Positions 36,174-44,950 are shown, counted from the first letter of the stretch. The stretch is 64,000 nucleotides of DNA from Clostridiaceae bacterium (GCA_910575435.1 CAJTGI010000001.1:41759-105758), one strand, 5' to 3'. Notes: generated by a model not told the origin, from the letters alone. Program-made: numbers and translations.

Positions 36174-37457
36174 ATGAGCCAGGATTGGAACAGGGAGGAA
36201 GACTATGTGGAGGGGCAGGAGCTTCTGCACACGCCGGGGGGCGTGCGGGATATATATGGCATTGAGTGCGCCAGGAAATTGGCGGTGGAGAGGGAGGTCC
36301 ATGATGTGATGAAGTCCTACGGCTTCCGGGATATCGAGACTCCCACCTTTGAGTATTTTGATATCTTCAGCAAGGAGAGAGGGACGGTGCAGTCCAAGGA
36401 GATGTTCAAATTCTTCGACCGGGGAAACAATACCTTGGTGTTGCGTCCGGATGTGACCCCTTCTATTGCCAGGTGCGTGGCCAAGTATCGAAGGGAGGAG
36501 GAACTGCCCCTTCGCCTGTGCTATACGGGAAAGACCTTTGTCAATACCAGCCAGTATAAGGGCAAGTTGCAGGAAGTGACCCAGGTGGGGGCGGAGCTGT
36601 ACAATGACGATACCTCGGATGCAGATGCGGAGATGATTGCCATGCTGGTGGAGTGCTTGAAGAAAAGCGGCCTGCAGGAGTTCCAGCTGGAGATTGGTCA
36701 TGCGGATATTTTCCGGGGCCTGGTGGAGGAGGCCGGCGTGTCGGCACATGCCACGGAGGAATTGCGGAAATTGATTGTGAGCAAGAATTTCTTTGGCGTG
36801 GAGGAATTGCTGAACCAGATGACCATATCGGAGAAACTGAAAGAGGTCTTTGTGAAACTGCCGGAACTGCTGGGGGATCTGTCTGCCTGCGTATCTTTTG
36901 TCAGGGAGAGAACCGAGAGCCAGCGGGTGCATCATGCTTTGGAGCGGCTGGAGAAGGTGGAGGAGATTCTCAGATTGTATGGCGTCTCAGAATATATTAC
37001 TGTGGATTTGAGTATGTTGTCACAGTACAGTTACTATACCGGGGTGGTGTTCAAGGCTTATACCTATGGAAGCGGGGAGGCTTTGGCAACTGGAGGGCGA
37101 TATGATGGGCTGGTGAAGCAGTTTGGCATGGATGCCCCGGCCATCGGTCTTGCTATCGTGGCAGACCAGCTTTTGCTTGCATTGACCAGGCAGAAGTTAT
37201 TCAAGGATACTGCCCTGGGGGGGACGGTGCTCCTCTATCCCCAGGAATTGCGAAAGAAGGCGTTAAAACTGGCGGAGGACAAGAGGCGGCAGGGAACGAG
37301 CCTGCAGATGCTTCGCAAGTCTTCCAGGCGGGATTTTGCAGAATATAAAGAATATGCGGTGCGCATGGGGCACGAGGAGGTTCTGTACCTGGAGAGGGAG
37401 GATTCCCTGGTGGCATTCCATGTGGAGACTGGGGAAGAGACGCGGCAGGAGATTTAA
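36174..37457 (+). CDS. hisZ: ATP phosphoribosyltransferase regulatory subunit HisZ
   Basis: A catalytically inactive histidyl-tRNA-synthetase-like protein (427 residues) that activates and confers histidine feedback on short-form HisG. Class II motifs persist (EVHDVMKSYGFRDIETPTFE, LVLRPDVTPSIARCVAKYRR, LCYTGKTFVNT, ATGGRYDGLVKQFG), but the C-terminal anticodon-binding domain of a true HisRS is replaced by a shorter tail. The hisG gene that needs it lies 180 bases downstream. The start follows GGGGAGGACAGAGC. Confidence 0.93.
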   Translation: MSQDWNREEDYVEGQELLHTPGGVRDIYGIECARKLAVEREVHDVMKSYGFRDIETPTFEYFDIFSKERGTVQSKEMFKFFDRGNNTLVLRPDVTPSIARCVAKYRREEELPLRLCYTGKTFVNTSQYKGKLQEVTQVGAELYNDDTSDADAEMIAMLVECLKKSGLQEFQLEIGHADIFRGLVEEAGVSAHATEELRKLIVSKNFFGVEELLNQMTISEKLKEVFVKLPELLGDLSACVSFVRERTESQRVHHALERLEKVEEILRLYGVSEYITVDLSMLSQYSYYTGVVFKAYTYGSGEALATGGRYDGLVKQFGMDAPAIGLAIVADQLLLALTRQKLFKDTALGGTVLLYPQELRKKALKLAEDKRRQGTSLQMLRKSSRRDFAEYKEYAVRMGHEEVLYLEREDSLVAFHVETGEETRQEI

Positions 37458-37467
37458 GAGAAGTTAG

Positions 37468-37531
37468 GACATGCCCCGTAGTATGCTGGAGGGCATTTGA
37501 CTTTTGGTGGTTCCGCTAAAAGTGGCATGTC
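37468..37531 (+). repeat. Stem-loop between hisZ and hisG
   Basis: GACATGCC pairs with GGCATGTC, enclosing a second hairpin (ACTTTTGG with CTAAAAGT-type pairing). No T-run follows. It may be a processing or stability element between two cotranscribed genes. Confidence 0.45.
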
Positions 37532-37637
37532 AGTTTGCCTGCCCATGATGGCGTTGCTAGATGTGGCATGGGATTGGAAGAGTGGACGTGGGAAGTTGCC
37601 GTGTCAGTAAAATTAGGAAGGAAAGGTTGAAATTGAT

Positions 37638-38273
37638 ATGAGATACATAACATTTGCCCTGGCGAAAGGGAGGCTTGCCAAGCAGACTTTGGGACTGCTG
37701 GAACAGATTGGCATCACCTGCGAGGAGATGAAGGATGAGAAGACCAGAAAATTGATTTTTGCCAATGAGGAGCTGGGCTTTCGGTTCTTCCTGTCTAAGG
37801 CTACGGACGTTCCCACTTATGTGGAGATGGGGGCGGCGGATATCGGCGTGGTGGGGAAGGATACCATTCTGGAAGAGGGAAGGAAGATTTATGAGGTGCT
37901 GGATCTGAACCGGGGAAAGTGCCGGATGTGCGTGGCGGGGCCTGCCAGTGCCAGGGAGCAGTTGCAGAATGGATCGCTGATCCGGGTGGCGAGCAAGTAT
38001 CCCAGCATTGCCAAAGATTATTTTTATAATAAGAAGCATCAGACGGTGGAGATTATCAAGCTGAATGGCTCGGTGGAACTGGCACCCATCGTGGGGCTGT
38101 CCGAGGTGATCGTGGACATCGTGGAGACGGGTTCTACCTTGAAGGAGAACGGGCTGGAGGTTCTGGAGGAAATCTGTCCCCTGTCGGCCCGGGTGGTGGT
38201 GAACGAGGTGAGCATGAAGATGCAGCATGAGAGGATTACCAAGCTCTTGGAGGATTTGAAGGGCGTGGTATGA
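37638..38273 (+). CDS. hisG: ATP phosphoribosyltransferase, short form
   Basis: The first enzyme of histidine synthesis, condensing ATP and PRPP (211 residues). It begins YITFALAKGRLAKQTLGLLE and contains GAADIGVVGKDTILE, VASKYPSIAKDYF and the PRPP-loop region EVIVDIVETGSTLKENGLEV. The allosteric C-terminal domain of the long form is missing, which fits with the presence of HisZ. AGGAAAGG precedes the ATG. A 195-bp palindromic element separates it from hisD. Confidence 0.96.
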   Translation: MRYITFALAKGRLAKQTLGLLEQIGITCEEMKDEKTRKLIFANEELGFRFFLSKATDVPTYVEMGAADIGVVGKDTILEEGRKIYEVLDLNRGKCRMCVAGPASAREQLQNGSLIRVASKYPSIAKDYFYNKKHQTVEIIKLNGSVELAPIVGLSEVIVDIVETGSTLKENGLEVLEEICPLSARVVVNEVSMKMQHERITKLLEDLKGVV

Positions 38274-38281
38274 TGAATTTT

Positions 38282-38476
38282 GTTACTATTCACAGCAGCC
38301 CTAAACACATGCGCAAAACCAGCCGGCTACGCCGTCTGCCACTGCAATATCAGCAGTTTATATTTTGCTTATGTGTTTAGAACAGCTTTCACAGCTCATA
38401 TCTAGAAAATAGCCAGAATCTTATGTGCAAGCACAACGATTCTGTTCTTTTTCTAGATATGGCTGTGAATAGTAAC
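38282..38476. repeat. 195-bp nested palindromic element, copy 1 (between hisG and hisD)
   Basis: The outer arms GTTACTATTCACAGC (38282-38296) and GCTGTGAATAGTAAC (38462-38476) are perfect inverted repeats. Inside, CTAAACACAT (38301-38310) pairs with ATGTGTTTAG (38371-38380). CATATCTAGAAAA (38397-38409) pairs with TTTTCTAGATATG (38449-38461), with AGAATC/GATTCT within it. The whole can fold as a branched cruciform. It has no ORF. It resembles a MITE, and a related 195-base element occurs at 44961-45155. Confidence 0.75.
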
Positions 38477-38513
38477 TGTTGTTTGCAGGTAATGGAAAGG
38501 CATGGTGAATTAT

Positions 38514-39803
38514 ATGCGGATTTTGAAATTGACGGAGCGGGAGCGGGCAAATATCTTGGAGAATCTCTTGAAGAGAAGCCCGAACCAGTATGGGGAATAT
38601 GAGGAGACAGTGAATGAGATTCTGGAGACGGTGAAGGAGAAGGGGGATGAGGCCCTTTTTGACTATACAGAGCGATTTGACGGAGTGAGGATTGCCCCGG
38701 AGAATGTTCGGGTGACGGAGCAGGAGATAGAAGATGCCTACGCCCAGGTGGATGCCCACTTGGTGGAGATTATCCGCAAGTCCCTGGCTAATATCAGAGA
38801 ATACCACCAGAAGCAGGTGCGCTACAGCTGGTTTGACAGCAAGCCGGACGGCACTCTGCTGGGGCAGAAGGTGACGGCCCTGGAGCGGGTGGGCGTGTAC
38901 GTGCCGGGGGGCAAAGCAGTGTATCCTTCCTCCGTACTGATGAACATTGTGCCGGCTAAGGTGGCTGGCGTGGATAAGATTATTATGACGACGCCTCCCG
39001 GAAAGGATGGGAAGGTGTATCCCGTGACGCTGGTGGCCGCCAGGGAGGCGGGGGTGGATGAAGTATATAAAGTAGGCGGGGCTCAGGCTATTGCCGCCCT
39101 TGCCTACGGCACGGAGAGCATCGGGAAGGTGGATAAGATCGTGGGGCCGGGAAATATTTTTGTGGCTCTGGCAAAGAAGGCCGTGTATGGCCACGTGAGC
39201 ATCGATTCCATCGCGGGGCCCAGCGAGATTCTGGTGCTGGCGGACGAGACGGCCAATCCCAGGTATGTGGCGGCGGATTTATTGTCCCAGGCCGAGCATG
39301 ATGAGATGGCATCGGCGATTTTGGTCACTACCAGCCAGGAATTGGCGGAGCAGGTGTCGGCGGAAGTGGAGGGCTTCGTGAAGGAATTGTCCCGGGGAGA
39401 GATTATCCAGAAGTCCCTGGATGCCTATGGATATATTCTGGTGGCGGACACCATGGAGGAGGCCATCGCTACGGCCAATGAGATTGCTTCCGAGCATCTG
39501 GAGATTGTCACAAGGAATCCCTTTGACACCATGACCAGAATCCGCAATGCGGGAGCGATTTTCCTGGGAGAGTACAGCAGCGAGCCTTTGGGGGATTATT
39601 TCGCAGGGCCGAACCATGTGCTTCCCACCAACGGCACCGCCAAGTTCTTCTCGCCCCTGTCGGTGGATGATTTTGTGAAGAAGTCCAGCATCATCTCTTA
39701 TTCCAGGGAGGCGCTGGAACTGGTTCACAGGGATATCGAGGATTTTGCCAAGGCGGAGAAGCTGACGGCTCACGCCAATTCCATTGCGGTGCGATTTGAG
39801 TAG
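38514..39803 (+). CDS. hisD: Histidinol dehydrogenase
   Basis: Catalyses the last two steps of histidine synthesis, histidinol to histidine with NAD (429 residues from 38514). Motifs include ERVGVYVPGGKAVYPSSVLM, YKVGGAQAIAALAYGTESI, DKIVGPGNIFVALAKKAVYG, IAGPSEILVLAD and the zinc/catalytic histidines in LSQAEHDEMASAIL and SEHLEI. I prefer the ATG at 38514, preceded by GGTG, over the ATG at 38502, whose nearest AGG is only one base away. No other his gene follows in the window, so the pathway is split across the genome. Confidence 0.95.
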   Translation: MRILKLTERERANILENLLKRSPNQYGEYEETVNEILETVKEKGDEALFDYTERFDGVRIAPENVRVTEQEIEDAYAQVDAHLVEIIRKSLANIREYHQKQVRYSWFDSKPDGTLLGQKVTALERVGVYVPGGKAVYPSSVLMNIVPAKVAGVDKIIMTTPPGKDGKVYPVTLVAAREAGVDEVYKVGGAQAIAALAYGTESIGKVDKIVGPGNIFVALAKKAVYGHVSIDSIAGPSEILVLADETANPRYVAADLLSQAEHDEMASAILVTTSQELAEQVSAEVEGFVKELSRGEIIQKSLDAYGYILVADTMEEAIATANEIASEHLEIVTRNPFDTMTRIRNAGAIFLGEYSSEPLGDYFAGPNHVLPTNGTAKFFSPLSVDDFVKKSSIISYSREALELVHRDIEDFAKAEKLTAHANSIAVRFE

Positions 39804-39850
39804 GGGCGGAAATCGGAGGATGTCAACTTGAAAGGGATAGCATTGTAAGA

Positions 39851-40069
39851 ATGAGATTTATATATACGGATGGTGACAACTCTGGCTTTATTGAATTCTA
39901 TTCTGCTGTAGATAAGGAACATTACAGTATTGATGTTGTAAATAGCGATATAGATGTCGAAGCTTTAAATGAAGATATTCCGAAATGCGACAATTGTTTT
40001 TATTATGTCAATCAGTGCGATAACTTGGGAATTTTTGGAGGAAGATATGAAAAGTTTTTTTGCTTATGA
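39851..40069 (+). CDS. Small acidic protein overlapping a GNAT gene
   Basis: A 72-residue acidic protein (MRFIYTDGDNSGFIEFYSAV and onward) without a family I recognise. It is AT-rich compared with hisD, has only a weak ribosome binding site, and its last 23 bases overlap the GNAT start, so it may serve to couple translation of that gene. It could be a truncated N-terminal fragment of a larger protein. Confidence 0.4.
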   Translation: MRFIYTDGDNSGFIEFYSAVDKEHYSIDVVNSDIDVEALNEDIPKCDNCFYYVNQCDNLGIFGGRYEKFFCL

Positions 40070-40508
40070 GATGCAATATGTAGGAAAGGAACCCATAATT
40101 GATGCAGTTCAAATAATTCCTTTTTGTGAAAAGTATTATTCGCAATATGAGCGCATATACAATGAATGTTTTTATGAGATGCGTAAAGCATTAGATGTCC
40201 AGCCTTATAACTTTTATTCTGACTTTGAGCAGATCAGAGATAAAATGGCTAATATATTTATGCTGATGCATAATGAAACTATGATAGGTAGCGTAGGGTG
40301 CTATGGTACAGAAATAGATGATTTGATTGTAAATAAGCAATTTCAGAATAGGGGATATGGAAAAACAGTGTTATTATGGGCAATTCATCATATAAGAACA
40401 TATACCGATGAACCTATAACAATTCATGTGGCTGATTGGAATAAAAATGCTATAAAACTTTATATGAAAAATGGATTTGTTGTCACAAAAAAAGAAAAAG
40501 TAAATTGA
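40047..40508 (+). CDS. GNAT-family N-acetyltransferase
   Basis: A 153-residue acetyltransferase. The acetyl-CoA signature is seen in DDLIVNKQFQNRGYGKTVLL (motif A, Q-x-x-G-x-G), and the C-terminal motif B is WNKNAIKLYMKNGFVVTKKE. The ATG at 40047 follows TGGAGGAAGA; the frame is open upstream to 39969. The gene is clearly AT-rich, suggesting recent acquisition. The substrate is unknown. Confidence 0.8.
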   Translation: MKSFFAYEMQYVGKEPIIDAVQIIPFCEKYYSQYERIYNECFYEMRKALDVQPYNFYSDFEQIRDKMANIFMLMHNETMIGSVGCYGTEIDDLIVNKQFQNRGYGKTVLLWAIHHIRTYTDEPITIHVADWNKNAIKLYMKNGFVVTKKEKVN

Positions 40509-40716
40509 GTGACAACTTCCAGCTTGTCTTTTGGAATTTTGTCATTGTGTTGGTATAGAGAGGAGGAATATATTTTGAAAATATATGTTTTATTTGCATA
40601 GCGGTGGCTGATGCAATAGGAGGTTGCTATTTGCGGGCGAACTGCTGATAGCGACATGAGATCACATTGTAATAGCCATTGCGAATCCCAGGTAGAAAAA
40701 ATTTAGGGAGGCAAAT

Positions 40717-40986
40717 ATGGGCTATAAGAGAGCAGAAGAGATTCTGCCACAGGAAGTGATAGAGATGATTCAGCAGTATGTGGATGGACAGAGCATCTAT
40801 ATTCCGAGAAAGGACGAGCACAGGGCTGGCTGGGGGAGCAATACCTCCACCAGAGAGGAATTGGCGGAGAGGAATCAAAGAATTTATGGAGATTACCGCT
40901 GCGGCGTTGCTGTTTCCGTACTGGCAAAACAATATTTTCTGTCGGAAAAGAGCATACAGAGAATCATTCGCGAGATGAAAAAATGA
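40717..40986 (+). CDS. CD3324-family small DNA-binding protein
   Basis: An 89-residue protein of the type annotated as CD3324 family in Clostridia. It opens YKRAEEILPQEVIEMIQQYV, has the basic segment IYIPRKDEHRAGWGSNTSTR, and ends in a helix-turn-helix (AVSVLAKQYFLSEKSIQRII). It is a likely transcription regulator related to the Mor activator fold. AGGGAGG precedes the ATG. It lies upstream of the phosphotransferase-GNAT fusion; regulation of that gene is possible but unproven. Confidence 0.75.
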   Translation: MGYKRAEEILPQEVIEMIQQYVDGQSIYIPRKDEHRAGWGSNTSTREELAERNQRIYGDYRCGVAVSVLAKQYFLSEKSIQRIIREMKK

Positions 40987-40998
40987 TGAAATGGGTGA

Positions 40999-41031
40999 GC
41001 CGATGTCCTGATGGATGTCGGCCTATTTTTT
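40999..41031 (+). terminator. Terminator after the CD3324-like gene
   Basis: GCCGA pairs with TCGGC, with ATGTCC/GGATG inner complementarity, followed by CTATTTTTT. The remaining gap up to 41284 holds no gene I can support. Confidence 0.65.
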
Positions 41032-41284
41032 GTTGGCCCACATGGCCAAGCAAATAAAAAGAATCTTGCAGAGCGAGATTTTTTTAAAATGTTTGTGAGG
41101 TAGATTTTTTGCTTGATGCGCCTTAAAATGTAGAAAGAGATTATCGTGAGAAATGCAAGTATTTTTTTTAATTATGAAGGGAGGGAGTTGGCTGTGGGTG
41201 ATTTTGATATGAGAGATGTGAATGAAAACCCCATTTGTAGCGTAGAGGATAGTCTGTAAATTGGCTTGGAAAGGGGAATGAGAA

Positions 41285-42625
41285 ATGGATGGAGATTTAT
41301 TGAGAGGGCTGATAAAAAGGAATTGGGATATCCCATGCGATAGAATCATGAAAATCACGGATACTGCCTGGGATATTGATAACGGATATGTAATAAAGGA
41401 ATACGGCGGGGAAAGGGAGCTGGGGCGCAATATCTTGCTGATGGAGCACCTGGGGAAATGGCAGATACCTACGGGGCAAATCATAGAGTCGAGTAGAGGC
41501 TTGAAATATGTGGAGATGGAGGGGCGGTATTTTCTTCTGACAAGGAAGCTGAGAGGGAAAGAAGTGCTGTCTATCAAAGGATTTCCGGGGGTGGCAAGGC
41601 AGATGGGAAGGATTATCGGGCAGTTGCATCGTGGGCTGGCTGGCTTTCAGGATGAAATAGATGTGTGGGAGAATAGTTTGCTGGGGGAATTGCAGGGGTG
41701 GATTCGGGACTCTCTGATGAAAGACCGATGGCAGATGGTCAGCCAGGAGGATTTTGAAAATACATGCGGCCATTTGGAGCAGCTTTACGAGGGATTGCCG
41801 AAGCAGTTGATTCATAGGGATGTGCATTTTGGTAATTTTCTATTTGACCAGGGAGAGTTTTCGGGCTATATTGATTTTGATCTCAGCCAGAGAAATATCA
41901 GGATTTTTGATTTGTGTTATTTTCTGCTGGGCCTGCAGTCGGAGGAAGAGAGCCGGATGCCCTGGGAGGAATGGCGACAGGTGGTAGAAGATGTCAAGGA
42001 TGGATATGGTGAGGTGGTTGAGATGACGCCGGAGGAGGAGAGAGCCATTCCCTATGTGATGCAGGGCATTGAGCTTTTGTTTGTTGCCTTTTTCCTGAAT
42101 GAGGGGGATGGAGCTAATGCCGCAGGCGCCAGGGATCTTTACATATGGCTTAGGGAGGAATTGGGAATGAATCATGTTCAAATTAAAACTATTGTCGCCC
42201 ATTCGGAGCTGGTTGATGCTGCGGCTGGTTGGTTTCATGAAAAATGGGGGATTCCGCTGGAGGCATATCGGGAGAGCATGGAGGAATGCCTGTGTGGGCA
42301 AAATTCTGTTCCCCAATGGTATGTTGCGTTGGATGGCAATCAAATCATTGGCGGGCTTGGGGTAATTGAGAATGATTTTCATGACAGGAAGGATTTGGCT
42401 CCCAATGTGTGTGCAGTGTTCGTGGAGGAGGAGTATCGCTGCCAGGGGATTGCGGGGAAGTTGCTGCGATATGTCTGCGAGGATATGGAGAAGCGGGGCA
42501 TTGGCACGCTTTATCTGGTGACAGGACATGATTCCTTTTATGAAAGATATGGCTGGGAGTTCTTGTGCATGGTCAGGTGCGATGGGGAAGAGGAACTGTC
42601 CAGAATGTATATTCATAGAGGGTGA
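41285..42625 (+). CDS. Fusion of an aminoglycoside-phosphotransferase-like kinase and a GNAT acetyltransferase
   Basis: A 446-residue two-domain protein. Residues about 1-290 form an APH/CotS-like kinase fold with the catalytic loop LIHRDVHFGNFLF (His177, Asp179) and the metal-binding DFD at Asp197. Residues about 298-446 are a GNAT domain with motif A VFVEEEYRCQGIAGKLLRYV and the ending FYERYGWEFLCMVRCDGEEE. Kinase plus acetyltransferase recalls the bifunctional aminoglycoside resistance enzyme AAC(6')-APH(2''), but in reverse order and with little sequence likeness. Substrates are unknown and resistance is only one option. GGGGAATGAGAA precedes the ATG. Confidence 0.8.
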   Translation: MDGDLLRGLIKRNWDIPCDRIMKITDTAWDIDNGYVIKEYGGERELGRNILLMEHLGKWQIPTGQIIESSRGLKYVEMEGRYFLLTRKLRGKEVLSIKGFPGVARQMGRIIGQLHRGLAGFQDEIDVWENSLLGELQGWIRDSLMKDRWQMVSQEDFENTCGHLEQLYEGLPKQLIHRDVHFGNFLFDQGEFSGYIDFDLSQRNIRIFDLCYFLLGLQSEEESRMPWEEWRQVVEDVKDGYGEVVEMTPEEERAIPYVMQGIELLFVAFFLNEGDGANAAGARDLYIWLREELGMNHVQIKTIVAHSELVDAAAGWFHEKWGIPLEAYRESMEECLCGQNSVPQWYVALDGNQIIGGLGVIENDFHDRKDLAPNVCAVFVEEEYRCQGIAGKLLRYVCEDMEKRGIGTLYLVTGHDSFYERYGWEFLCMVRCDGEEELSRMYIHRG

Positions 42626-42713
42626 TGAGATGCAAGATACAGAGAATGATCTTGGTGGCTTTGAGGGGACAGTTATGATGGATATTTTTTTATATGATGG
42701 GAGGAAGAAATAG

Positions 42714-42855
42714 ATGATGGATGATATTGTGATTTCTGAGATACCGGGCGAGCGCAAAAAAGAGTTTTTACCAGGGCGGTGCTTGAAAAGTTGCCGGATT
42801 AGTTTGGAAATCAGCAGGCTCTTGACGAGTACGTGGATCAAGTAAAAGATTTTAA
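42714..42855 (+). pseudogene. Decayed N-terminus of a GNAT acetyltransferase
   Basis: In one frame, around 42775-42855, the translation reads RAVLEKLPD-stop-FGNQQALDEYVDQVKDF. This matches the start of GNAT proteins that carry a LPEWFG motif, with TAG in place of the tryptophan codon TGG. The upstream part is in another frame (MMDDIVISEIPGERKKEF). The rest of the gene is gone and the TetR promoter follows. Confidence 0.45.
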
Positions 42856-42865
42856 TTTACATTCC

Positions 42866-42915
42866 TTGACAAACATACTATCAGTATGATAACATATATA
42901 CATACTGATAGTATG
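42866..42915 (+). promoter_or_regulatory. Promoter and operator of the tetR gene
   Basis: TTGACA at 42866-42871 is followed by two 15-bp sequences, CATACTATCAGTATG (42874-42888) and CATACTGATAGTATG (42901-42915). They are exact reverse complements, and each is itself nearly palindromic. They flank a GATAAC -10-like element. The layout fits autorepression by the TetR protein encoded 17 bases downstream. Confidence 0.75.
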
Positions 42916-42931
42916 TGAGGGAGGGAGCGCA

Positions 42932-43588
42932 GTGGCAAGAAACAAGCACCCGGAAGAAACGGTGAATTTAATCCTATCTGTTGCTTTTCGCCTGTTTATG
43001 GAAAAGGGGTATGAGCATACTTCCATTCAGGATATCATTGATCATTTGGGCGGGCTGAGCAAAGGAGCAATCTATCATCATTTTAAGTCAAAGGAAGATA
43101 TTTTAGTTGCCGTGACGGATCGGATGACGGCGGATTCCAATCAGATGTTTGCGCAGATTCGTGACTATTCTGACTTAAATGGAAGAGAGAAGTTGAAAAA
43201 GATTTTTAAAGAATCTATCAACCAGCCTGTACAGAATGATATTTTTACGGTGGCTCCGGATTTCCATAAGAATCCGAAACTTCTCTTCAGCCTCTTGCAT
43301 GAAACCATAGATGATGCGGCACCAAATTACATTTTGCCCATTATTCAACAGGGGATTTCTGACGGTTCGATTGAAACAGATTATCCGGAACAACTGGCAG
43401 AACTTATTTTGCTCGTGGCAAATGTGTGGATGAATCCTATGATTTTTGACAGTTCTGCGGAGGAATCTTATCGAAAGTTTATGATATTCAGCCAGATGCT
43501 GCAGGGGTTTGGATTGGATATCGTAGATGACGAAATTTTAGAGAGGCTGAAAGAACTGACATCAATTTACCAGAAGACCAGGCAATAG
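42932..43588 (+). CDS. TetR-family repressor of the adjacent efflux gene
   Basis: A 218-residue regulator. Residues about 10-60 are the TetR helix-turn-helix (ILSVAFRLFMEKGYEHTSIQ, LSKGAIYHHFKSKEDILVAV); the remainder is the all-helical ligand-binding domain. Translation starts at GTG 42932 after GAGGGAG. Operators with the CATAC/GTATG motif lie at its own promoter and before the downstream MFS gene, so both are probably repressed until an inducer binds. Confidence 0.92.
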   Translation: MARNKHPEETVNLILSVAFRLFMEKGYEHTSIQDIIDHLGGLSKGAIYHHFKSKEDILVAVTDRMTADSNQMFAQIRDYSDLNGREKLKKIFKESINQPVQNDIFTVAPDFHKNPKLLFSLLHETIDDAAPNYILPIIQQGISDGSIETDYPEQLAELILLVANVWMNPMIFDSSAEESYRKFMIFSQMLQGFGLDIVDDEILERLKELTSIYQKTRQ

Positions 43589-43666
43589 CATCTGTTTTAT
43601 CAGAAGATTTATTGCTGGAAATCATATTCTGACCTGAAATATGGGCAGATTTTATTGATTAAAATA

Positions 43667-43680
43667 CATACCGACGTATG
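43667..43680 (+). promoter_or_regulatory. Second TetR operator, upstream of the MFS gene
   Basis: CATACCGACGTATG contains the same inverted CATAC/GTATG half-sites as the tetR promoter and lies 22 bases before the MFS start codon. Confidence 0.6.
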
Positions 43681-43702
43681 GTATTAACAGGAGGTTTAGA
43701 AG

Positions 43703-44950
43703 ATGGAACAGAAACTATTTTCAAAAGATTTCACGCTTGTGGTGGTGGGGCAGATTATATCCTTATTTGGAAATGCTACCATAAGATTTGCTTTGCCGCT
43801 ATACCTGTTAAATCTCACAGGTTCATCCGCGCTTTACGGGACTGTGACGGCATGCGCTTTTATTCCTGCCATCCTGCTGTCCCCTATTGGTGGGATTGTT
43901 GCTGACAGGGTAAATAAGAGGAATATTATGGTAGTGTTAGATTTCTTTACTGCGGCAGTGATTTTGGCCTTTTCCCTGCTTATGGGGGAAGTGAATCTCA
44001 TTCTGCTTCTGACGGTTACGCTGATGCTTCTGTATGGCATTGCCGGGGCATATCAGCCGTCCGTGCAGGCGAGCATCCCTGCATTGGTGTGCCAGGATCA
44101 TTTTATGGCGGCAAATTCTATTATCAATACGGTCAGTTCTTTTGCTTCCCTGATAGGGCCGGTACTGGGAGGCGTCTTATACAGCGCATATGGCTTGCGG
44201 CCCATCTTGTGGGTTTGCGTGGCATGCTTTTTGGTTTCAGCGGTGATGGAGGTTTTTATAGAGATACCCTTTCAGAAACGGCCATCCGATGGGAGCATAT
44301 GGAAGATGGCAAGAATGGATTTTGCAGAAAGCATTCGGTTTATCCGAGAGGAGAAGCCTGTGATTGGCAAGGGGCTTCTTGTGGTCTGCGGAATCAATTT
44401 GTTCCTATCCGCAATGATTATCGTGGCGTTGCCATATCTGGTGACAGAGGTTTTGGATTTTGAGGCGGCGCAGGCAAATAGGCTCTATGGCTTTGCCCAG
44501 GGAGCATTGGCGGCAGGAGGGCTGGCAGGGGGCATTGGTGCAGGGGTGTTTGCAGATAGGCTGGCGATTCATAGATCGGGCAATCTGCTAATCATTAGTG
44601 CGGCGTGCGCCTTTCCTATGGGTGCTTCATTGGTATTATTTTCTTCTGGGATGATTAACTATGTGGTGCTAACCGTATGTTGCTTTGTCATTATGGTTTG
44701 TTCAACGATTTTTGCCGTGCAGATGATGTCCTTTATTCAGGCGGAGACGCCGCAAAAATTCATTGGGAAGGTGATTGCAGTGATTCTAACCGTTTCTATG
44801 TGTGCCCAGCCATTGGGCAATGCGCTGTATGGCATCCTGTTTGAAATTTGCAGGGAGCATGAATACGCTGTTGTTTTATTCTCGGGGGTTGCGTCGATGC
44901 TTATCGCCTTCAGTACGAAAAATATTTTTAAGGAAATATTGTCGGAATAA
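43703..44950 (+). CDS. MFS efflux transporter (macrolide-efflux-like)
   Basis: A 415-residue major facilitator of the MFS_3 type, with about twelve membrane helices. Family features include the N-terminal FTLVVVGQIISLFGNATIRF, the loop GGIVADRVNKRNIMVVLDFF between helices 2 and 3, and the repeated half starting near residue 215. Such proteins export drugs or other small molecules; the substrate is unknown. AACAGGAGG precedes the ATG. Control by the neighbouring TetR protein is supported by shared operator sequence. Confidence 0.88.
   Translation: MEQKLFSKDFTLVVVGQIISLFGNATIRFALPLYLLNLTGSSALYGTVTACAFIPAILLSPIGGIVADRVNKRNIMVVLDFFTAAVILAFSLLMGEVNLILLLTVTLMLLYGIAGAYQPSVQASIPALVCQDHFMAANSIINTVSSFASLIGPVLGGVLYSAYGLRPILWVCVACFLVSAVMEVFIEIPFQKRPSDGSIWKMARMDFAESIRFIREEKPVIGKGLLVVCGINLFLSAMIIVALPYLVTEVLDFEAAQANRLYGFAQGALAAGGLAGGIGAGVFADRLAIHRSGNLLIISAACAFPMGASLVLFSSGMINYVVLTVCCFVIMVCSTIFAVQMMSFIQAETPQKFIGKVIAVILTVSMCAQPLGNALYGILFEICREHEYAVVLFSGVASMLIAFSTKNIFKEILSE

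Noticed and set aside
34740..36935. 731-codon minus-strand ORF
   Set aside because: It is antisense to ilvA and hisZ, is rich in His, Leu, Pro and Gln as expected of a shadow frame in purine-rich coding DNA, and shows no domain.
41285..42625. Calling the kinase-GNAT fusion an aminoglycoside resistance enzyme
   Set aside because: Domain order is reversed relative to the known bifunctional enzyme and only general fold motifs are shared; the substrate cannot be inferred.
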